A stretch of DNA of 64,000 nucleotides from CAYSRM01 sp964475205 (GTDB lineage Bacteria > Verrucomicrobiota > Kiritimatiellia > UBA8416 > CAYSRM01): positions 1 to 64,000 of the forward strand of contig CAYYVQ010000009.1 in NCBI GenBank assembly GCA_964475205.1, in the 5' to 3' direction. Below, piece by piece: positions 58,656-64,000 of the stretch (position 1 is the first letter of the stretch; every line of letters begins with the position of its first letter). The notes under the pieces are model-generated. The model worked only from the letters and a program-made list of their open reading frames with translations, was not told where the DNA came from and searched no databases. The translations under genes and the position numbers were made by a program.

Positions 58656-60302
58656 ATGAATGACGAATACAACGAACAGGAAGAATACGAAGAAATAATT
58701 GAAGAAGAAGGGCTTGGCGACTCGCACCACGAGATGATGAAGCTCTTTGACGAGCTTTCTTTCCGGGAAAAAGTCAGAAAGGTCATGGCCGGGCTTAAAG
58801 CGCCTAAAACTTCGGGGCAGTACAAGTACGCCAGGCTCCAGATGATAAGGCTTTCTGCGCCCGCGGCCGCTGTCCTGGTTCCATTTCTGGCGCTTTGCGC
58901 GCTGATAGTTCTGGCAGCAGTAGCACCCCGGCCCGACCCTGAAGTGGAAGTGCGGATCATCGAACCCGAAGAGCCGCCCGAGCTTGAAGAGATTGAAGAG
59001 CCGCTGGAAGAACCGCCCGAGCCGCCCGAACCCGTTGAAATGGAGATCCCCGACGTGCAGGTGACGGTCGACAACCCGGTTCCCAGCCCGCCATCTGACT
59101 TTTCGCCCCAGCCCGCGCCCATGGATGCCGTGGCAATAGTCAAAAGCCCCATTATCATGAAAGGCATGTTCGGCAGCCGCAATCCAGGTTCCCGCGGCAA
59201 TGCGCTGAGGCGTTTTGATGGAAGCGGAGCAACCGAAGGGGCCGTAATGCGCGCGCTCCGGTGGCTGAAAAAGCACCAGGAGGCGGATGGATCATGGAAA
59301 CACGCTTCAGGCGGAGGCAAGGGTTCGCAAAAAGCGCCGGTGGCATTCACCGCCATGGGTGTGCTTACTTTCCTTGCCCACGGCGAAACTCCAGGCTCCC
59401 CGGAATTCGGGAAAACGGTCAAAGACGCAATACAATACCTGGTAGAAGCACAATCCGGCGATGGACATTTCAGTCCCAGGGATAATCACGACTACACACA
59501 CCCCATAGCGACATATGCACTTTGCGAAGCCTATGCCCTGACCAGGGTTCCCGCAGTTAAGGAAGCGGCCCTGACTGCAACCAGGAGGCTGCTTGAAGGG
59601 CAACACGCCGACGGCGGGTTCGATTACAACCTCAAGATAGGCTCCCGAAAAGACGTGTCCTATGCGGCATGGTGCTACCAGGCCCTGAAGGCGGCAAAAA
59701 TGGCCGAGCTCGGCATCGACGGACTTGAAGAAGCTCATAAAAGAGGTATAGAGTTCTGTAAAGCGTCCCTGTATAAGAACGGCATGGCCGCATACACGAT
59801 GAGCGACAACAGGAAAGACCGCCGATCCGCAAAAGGAGGGCTTACCGGGGCAAATGTCCTTTGCCTGCAACTCCTCGGCGCCCCAAAATCCGATGAAGCC
59901 AGACAGGGCCTTGCATGGATTGCCAACAATGCCGGCTGCTCCTGGTCCGAACCATGGGGACAACGCCCGGTATATTACTGGTATTACTCCACACAGGCGC
60001 ATTTCCACGCCGGGGGCGAGACATGGGCATGGTGGAATAATCAGTTCGCTAAAGAACTTGTCAATAACCAGGTAATTATAAAGGAAGCGATTGAAGGGCC
60101 GGACGGGAAAATGGAGGATATCGGCTATTGGGAATCTCCTGGATCAAGTGAAAACTACGGACGGCCATATGACACCACACTGTGCGCGCTGCAATTACAG
60201 GTATATTACCGTTACCTGCCCACGTTCCAGACCCCCGACGAGATCGAAGCAGAAGCAGAGATCGCAGGCGACGACGACATAGGCGTCGAGATTGATTTGT
60301 AA
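58656..60302 (+). CDS. TonB-like anchor fused to squalene-cyclase-like alpha-toroid, copy 1
   Basis: A 548-residue protein from ATG 58656. An acidic cytoplasmic N terminus (NDEYNEQEEYEEII) and a KVRKVMAGLKAP segment lead to one transmembrane helix (residues about 66-90, AAAVLVPFLALCALIVLAA). A Pro/Glu-rich rigid linker (residues 92-130, repeats of EPPE) follows, exactly the form of a TonB periplasmic spacer. Residues about 190-530 are prenyltransferase/squalene-cyclase type repeats (EGAVMRALRWLKKHQEADGSW, THPIATYALCEAYALTRVP, DVSYAAWCYQALKAAKMAEL), with no DxDD motif. There is no TonB C-terminal domain. Encoded just after ExbB-ExbD-ExbD, so the anchor would be the motor-driven part and the toroid the effector. 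The first about 205 codons are nearly identical to copy 2. Confidence 0.85.
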   Translation: MNDEYNEQEEYEEIIEEEGLGDSHHEMMKLFDELSFREKVRKVMAGLKAPKTSGQYKYARLQMIRLSAPAAAVLVPFLALCALIVLAAVAPRPDPEVEVRIIEPEEPPELEEIEEPLEEPPEPPEPVEMEIPDVQVTVDNPVPSPPSDFSPQPAPMDAVAIVKSPIIMKGMFGSRNPGSRGNALRRFDGSGATEGAVMRALRWLKKHQEADGSWKHASGGGKGSQKAPVAFTAMGVLTFLAHGETPGSPEFGKTVKDAIQYLVEAQSGDGHFSPRDNHDYTHPIATYALCEAYALTRVPAVKEAALTATRRLLEGQHADGGFDYNLKIGSRKDVSYAAWCYQALKAAKMAELGIDGLEEAHKRGIEFCKASLYKNGMAAYTMSDNRKDRRSAKGGLTGANVLCLQLLGAPKSDEARQGLAWIANNAGCSWSEPWGQRPVYYWYYSTQAHFHAGGETWAWWNNQFAKELVNNQVIIKEAIEGPDGKMEDIGYWESPGSSENYGRPYDTTLCALQLQVYYRYLPTFQTPDEIEAEAEIAGDDDIGVEIDL

Positions 60303-60350
60303 ACGCACCCTGCTCTTGCCCTTAAGCCCGTTCGGCTCTATCCTTGATAT

Positions 60351-62153
60351 ATGACCAACTACAGATCAATAAGGATACTCCCCGATAATGTCGCAAATAA
60401 GATCGCCGCAGGCGAAGTGGTCGAAAGACCGGCTTCAGTGGTCAAGGAACTTGTCGAAAATTCGCTCGACTCGGGCGCTGTTAAAATAGAGATCAATGTG
60501 GCCGCAGGCGGAAGAAAACTGGTTTCGGTCGCCGATAACGGACGCGGCATGGACCGCGACAACGCCCTGCTTGCCATAGAAAGACACGCCACGAGCAAAA
60601 TACAGGATGTGGACGATATCGAAAACATTTCCACGCTCGGTTTCCGCGGAGAAGCAATTCCCGCAATAGCGTCGGTATCAAGGTTCCGCATGACAAGCAA
60701 TCACCGGGAGGATCAGCCGGGGACGGAAATCAGCATATCAGGCGGCAAATTGCAGGATGTAAAAGAAATCGGCTGGCCGATAGGCACAAAAATCGAAGTG
60801 CGGAACCTCTTTTTCAATGTGCCGGCCAGGCGCAAATTCCTGCGCACTTATAAAACAGAGTTCTCCCACATAAAAACCACGTTCATCGTTCAGGCTATAG
60901 CGAACCCCTCGGTCTCGCTATCCCTCACGGCAGACAATAAGCCGGTCTATAACCTTGCCCCCGCTTCGCTGAAAGAACGCCTTCTCGATCTTATGGGCGC
61001 TGATTACCTGAAAAAACTCCGGCCAGTTGAAGCGGAGCAACCGCAGATCAGGATTACGGGCTTTGCATCAACTCCTGCCATGAACAGACCTGACAGAAAC
61101 GAACAGTACGTTTTTGTCAACGGAAGAGCAGTGAAATCAGCTCTGACGAGCCGATGCATAACCGAAGCATACCACGGAACATTGCCGGGCAACCGCCACC
61201 CCTCGGTATTCCTGTTCATAGAGGTGGATCCCGAATCCGTGGACGTCAACGTCCACCCCACTAAGCGCGAAATACGCTTCCGCCGCCCGTCCGAAGTTCG
61301 CGACACTGTAATCGGCGCCATTCAAAAGGCGCTTAATGTTACCTCAGGCCAGAGCAACGATCCGAGGACCGGACAGGACTATTTTAATGCCCGAGCTGTC
61401 CCTGAAGCTTCGCTGAATATTGACGACCTTCCCCAAATGCGCAGCTTTCGCTATCCGGGGCTGGATCACATGAATCAGTTCAGAAAGCAGGGCCGCGATG
61501 GCAATGAGCCGGACATTGCGCCTTCAGGAAATGTGCAACCCGAAGAACGCCAGGGAGATATAAAAGGTTCTCCATGGTCATGGTGCAGGGTCCTGGGCCA
61601 GATCGGCGGTCTGTACGTAGTGATGGAAACCGAAGACGGGCTTGTTCTGATGGATCCGCACGCCGCCCACGAAAGAATCCTTTTCGAAAGGTTCATGCGC
61701 GACGCCCTCTCAGGTTCTGTTCAATCTCAGAGGCTGTTGATGCCCGAAACAGTAAACCTTTCAGCGGGCGATGCCAGGCAAGTGCGCAAAAATCTGCAGT
61801 TATTCCAGCAGATGGGCTTTGGGATCGCCGAATTCGGAGAAGATACGTTTGTCGTGGATTCGCTGCCTTCATACTTCTCAGCCACTTCGCCGCGCCGGAT
61901 TCTGCCAGAAACAGCCGACACTCTCGAACGGGCAGGCAAAAAAGCAGGAGAGAAAAGATGGCGCGAGGAAGCTATCGCTCAGGCAGCATGTAAAGCTGCT
62001 GTAAAAGCACGCGACCGGCTGAGCCTCGCGGAAATCGAACAACTGGTAATCGACCTGGCCAAAGCCGAAATGCCCTATACCTGCCCTCACGGCCGCCCTA
62101 CTATTATATTGACCTCCTTCCAGGATCTTAACCGGAAATTCGGACGCCTCTGA
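60351..62153 (+). CDS. mutL: DNA mismatch repair protein MutL
   Basis: A 600-residue MutL. The GHKL ATPase motifs are ENSLDSGA (Asn37), DNGRGM (62-67) and GFRGEA (97-102), and LFFNVPARRKFL lies further on. The C-terminal domain shows an endonuclease-type metal site DPHAAHE(x4)E (Asp435-Glu446, with Pro in place of the usual Gln of DQHA), ACKAAVKA, CPHGRP (578-583) and the terminal FGRL. Such MutLs nick the new strand during repair. No mutS is in the window. It interrupts the anchor-toroid gene family (48 bp after copy 1 and 113 bp before copy 2) and is unrelated in role. Confidence 0.97.
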   Translation: MTNYRSIRILPDNVANKIAAGEVVERPASVVKELVENSLDSGAVKIEINVAAGGRKLVSVADNGRGMDRDNALLAIERHATSKIQDVDDIENISTLGFRGEAIPAIASVSRFRMTSNHREDQPGTEISISGGKLQDVKEIGWPIGTKIEVRNLFFNVPARRKFLRTYKTEFSHIKTTFIVQAIANPSVSLSLTADNKPVYNLAPASLKERLLDLMGADYLKKLRPVEAEQPQIRITGFASTPAMNRPDRNEQYVFVNGRAVKSALTSRCITEAYHGTLPGNRHPSVFLFIEVDPESVDVNVHPTKREIRFRRPSEVRDTVIGAIQKALNVTSGQSNDPRTGQDYFNARAVPEASLNIDDLPQMRSFRYPGLDHMNQFRKQGRDGNEPDIAPSGNVQPEERQGDIKGSPWSWCRVLGQIGGLYVVMETEDGLVLMDPHAAHERILFERFMRDALSGSVQSQRLLMPETVNLSAGDARQVRKNLQLFQQMGFGIAEFGEDTFVVDSLPSYFSATSPRRILPETADTLERAGKKAGEKRWREEAIAQAACKAAVKARDRLSLAEIEQLVIDLAKAEMPYTCPHGRPTIILTSFQDLNRKFGRL

Positions 62154-62266
62154 AACCAATATCCTGTCCCGGAAATAACATGGCATTTGAGCGAGCTAAG
62201 AAAGACGCATCCCGAAACGTTTGAACTAATGAAAAGAAAATTAGATACTTTTTAAGGTTGAACATT

Positions 62267-63949
62267 ATGGACGATGAATACAACGAACAGGAAGAATACG
62301 AAGAAATAGTTGAAGAAGAAGGGCTTGGCGACTCGCACCACGAGATGATGAAGCTCTTTGACGAGCTTTCTTTCCGGGAAAAAGTCAGAAAGGTCATGGC
62401 CGGGCTTAAAGCGCCTAAAACTTCGGGGCAGTACAAGTACGCCAGGCTCCAGATGATAAGGCTTTCTGCGCCCGCGGCCGCTGTCCTGGTTCCATTTCTG
62501 GCGCTTTGCGCGCTGATAGTTCTGGCAGCAGTAGCACCCCGGCCCGACCCTGAAGTGGAAGTGCGGATCATCGAACCCGAAGAGCCGCCCGAGCTTGAAG
62601 AGATTGAAGAGCCGCTGGAAGAACCGCCCGAGCCGCCCGAACCCGTTGAAATGGAGATCCCCGACGTGCAGGTGACGGTCGACAACCCGGTTCCCAGCCC
62701 GCCATCTGACTTTTCGCCCCAGCCCGCGCCCATGGATGCCGTGGCAATAGTCAAAAGCCCCATTATCATGAAAGGCATGTTCGGAAACCGCAATCCGGGT
62801 TCCCGCGGCAATGCGCTGAGGCGTTTTGATGGAAGCCCAGCAACAGAAGGGGCCGTTATGCGCGCGCTCCGGTGGCTGAAAAAATACCAGAAGTACGACG
62901 GAAGCTGGAGTCTTAAAACAGAGGGAGGCTCCGCAGACGTTAAACACACCAAAGGCTCAAAAGACGGAGCCCCAGTCGCTATTACCGCACTGGGCCTGCT
63001 CACCTTTCTTGCCCACGGGGAAACTCCTTCCTCGCCTGAGTTCGGGGAGACAGTGGAAAAAGCCATGAAATACCTTCGGGATTCGCTTGGAAACGGGGGA
63101 ACATTTTCAAGCAAGGACGGCCGCAAAGACTATACCCACCTTATCGCGACCTATGCGCTGGCTGAAGCCTACGGGATGACTCGTGTTCCAAGCTTGAAAG
63201 ACGCAGCAGAGCGGGCCATGGACGAACTCATCAGCCGCCAGAAATCCCACGGTGGATTCGACTACATTGGAGAAAACGCGCCGAGCCGCCTGGATATTTC
63301 CATGACCGGCTGGGCGGCGCAGGCGCTTAAAGCCGGGAAGATTGCCGGACTGGAAAACGACGGAATTGACGAGGCAAGCAAAAAAGTTATTGATGCCATG
63401 AAACTGAACTACAGAAAGCGCGGCGAAATAGGCGCATTTGCATATCGCACGGGTGAGAAATGGAACCATCCCCAGTTATCAGGCGCCGCTGTCCTTGGTT
63501 TTCAACTCCTGGGCTATGCCGATCAGGAAGAAGCGCGCAACGGACTGGCCTGGCTGCGCCAGAACATCCAGTTCAACTGGAACAATCTGCCACAGAAAAT
63601 AGGCCCGAACCCGATCTACAACTGGTATTACATTACCCAGGTCATGTTCCACGCAGGCGGAGAGACATGGCAGACGTGGAACAAACAGTTTGCCCCCGAA
63701 CTGGTCAATAACCAGACGATCATTCCCAAAGCCATTGCCGATCTGAACGGTGAAATGGTGGACATTGGCTACTGGAAATCGGCATCCGAAAAGGAATGGG
63801 CCAAGGGCCCTGCGTACAACACAACCCTCTGCGCATTGCAACTGCAAGTCTATTACCGATACCTCCCGACATTCCAGTCGCCGGAGAAGATCGAGGAGGC
63901 AACCGAAATCGCAGACGATGACGACATAGGCGTAGAAATTGAGCTGTAA
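62267..63949 (+). CDS. TonB-like anchor fused to squalene-cyclase-like alpha-toroid, copy 2
   Basis: A 560-residue paralogue of 58656-60302, with ATG 62267 (AAGG 9 bases upstream; the TTG at 62258 is less likely). Residues 1 to about 207, holding the acidic N terminus, membrane helix and EPPE linker, are almost identical to copy 1 even at the DNA level. The toroid (from EGAVMRALRWLKKYQKYDGSW) is clearly diverged: LIATYALAEAYGMTRVPS, RLDISMTGWAAQALKAGKIAGL, LSGAAVLGFQLLGYADQEEA. Both end in a DDDIGVEI(D/E)L tail. The shared membrane part and different toroids suggest that the copies attach different effectors to one motor. Confidence 0.85.
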   Translation: MDDEYNEQEEYEEIVEEEGLGDSHHEMMKLFDELSFREKVRKVMAGLKAPKTSGQYKYARLQMIRLSAPAAAVLVPFLALCALIVLAAVAPRPDPEVEVRIIEPEEPPELEEIEEPLEEPPEPPEPVEMEIPDVQVTVDNPVPSPPSDFSPQPAPMDAVAIVKSPIIMKGMFGNRNPGSRGNALRRFDGSPATEGAVMRALRWLKKYQKYDGSWSLKTEGGSADVKHTKGSKDGAPVAITALGLLTFLAHGETPSSPEFGETVEKAMKYLRDSLGNGGTFSSKDGRKDYTHLIATYALAEAYGMTRVPSLKDAAERAMDELISRQKSHGGFDYIGENAPSRLDISMTGWAAQALKAGKIAGLENDGIDEASKKVIDAMKLNYRKRGEIGAFAYRTGEKWNHPQLSGAAVLGFQLLGYADQEEARNGLAWLRQNIQFNWNNLPQKIGPNPIYNWYYITQVMFHAGGETWQTWNKQFAPELVNNQTIIPKAIADLNGEMVDIGYWKSASEKEWAKGPAYNTTLCALQLQVYYRYLPTFQSPEKIEEATEIADDDDIGVEIEL

Positions 63950-63965
63950 AAAAAGGCAAAAAAAC

Positions 63966-64000
63966 ATGGACGATGAATACAACGAACAGGAAGAATACGA
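63966..64000 (+). CDS. TonB-like anchor, copy 3 (start only)
   Basis: ATG 63966 opens a frame identical over 35 bases to the start of copy 2 (MDDEYNEQEEY). It lies 16 bp after the copy 2 stop with AAGG upstream, so a third family member begins here and runs off the window edge. Nothing can be said about its C-terminal domain. Confidence 0.8.
   Translation, partial: MDDEYNEQEEY

Noticed and set aside
58610..59422. Long antisense ORF (270 codons) rich in Ser and Gly
   Set aside because: It is the reverse reading of the EPPE-rich linker and membrane helix of the anchor-toroid gene. An equal one (62128-63126) exists opposite copy 2. No ribosome binding site or domain.

Overview
The window is a scaffold piece (it contains a 100-N gap at 37014-37113) from a Gram-negative-type bacterium with moderate GC. 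It looks like a member of the PVC superphylum (Kiritimatiellota, Lentisphaerota, Planctomycetota or Verrucomicrobiota). That placement is inference. It rests on two MoxR-DUF58-vWA-DUF4175 clusters, a DUF4159 protein, very large HEAT/TPR/coiled-coil envelope proteins, squalene-cyclase-like repeat proteins and ExbB/ExbD genes. No rRNA or ribosomal protein gene is present to settle the phylum.

Layout. (1) 1-51: 3' part of a tRNA-Gln(CUG). (2) 54-18459, minus strand: envelope cluster A, transcribed lipoprotein, 963-residue exported protein, MoxR, DUF58, BatA-like vWA, vWA/GATase-like, DUF4175-like, DUF4159, then a giant thioredoxin-HEAT-thioredoxin-CcdA fusion. (3) 18460-20452: a gene-poor accessory patch with a DUF4160/DUF2442 pair and a truncated sigma-factor remnant. 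(4) 20453-29249: an exopolysaccharide locus resembling the poly-beta-1,6-GlcNAc system: a PgaA+PgaB-like fusion on the plus strand, convergent with a CE4 deacetylase/TPR protein and a PgaC-like glycosyltransferase. (5) 29448-32001: CheY-like receiver, KaiC-like ATPase, ExeA-like AAA ATPase and a small membrane protein. (6) 32085-36893: HAD phosphatase, cobalamin adenosyltransferase, L-rhamnose isomerase and rhamnulokinase. (7) 37216-52123, plus strand: envelope cluster B, paralogous to A, with a 2262-residue DUF4175-like/PA14/coiled-coil protein and an exported cyclase-repeat protein, closed by a good terminator. (8) 52743-64000: two TPR proteins, ExbB, two ExbDs, and at least three tandem genes (the last cut by the window edge) that join a TonB-like membrane anchor to a squalene-cyclase-like alpha-toroid, with mutL between the first two.

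How the parts may work together. Clusters A and B each pair a MoxR AAA+ ATPase with vWA and DUF58 partners and large membrane proteins. In other bacteria such sets act in envelope assembly or stress tolerance. The ExbB-ExbD-ExbD genes would form a proton-driven motor, and the adjacent anchor-toroid proteins are built like TonB except that the usual TonB C-terminal domain is replaced by an alpha-toroid. This array is the best candidate in the window for an undescribed system.

Repeats are conspicuous. A CCAGCAT heptamer array occurs at four sites, two of them inside genes. An ATGAATAGATCAGG element occurs alone or as inverted pairs bounding 149-bp and 352-bp MITE-like units. A second inverted element (GCCCGCAT...) is nested in one of these units and recurs before the ExbD-linked array. 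A 27-bp perfect inverted repeat flanks the tail of a dead transposase.
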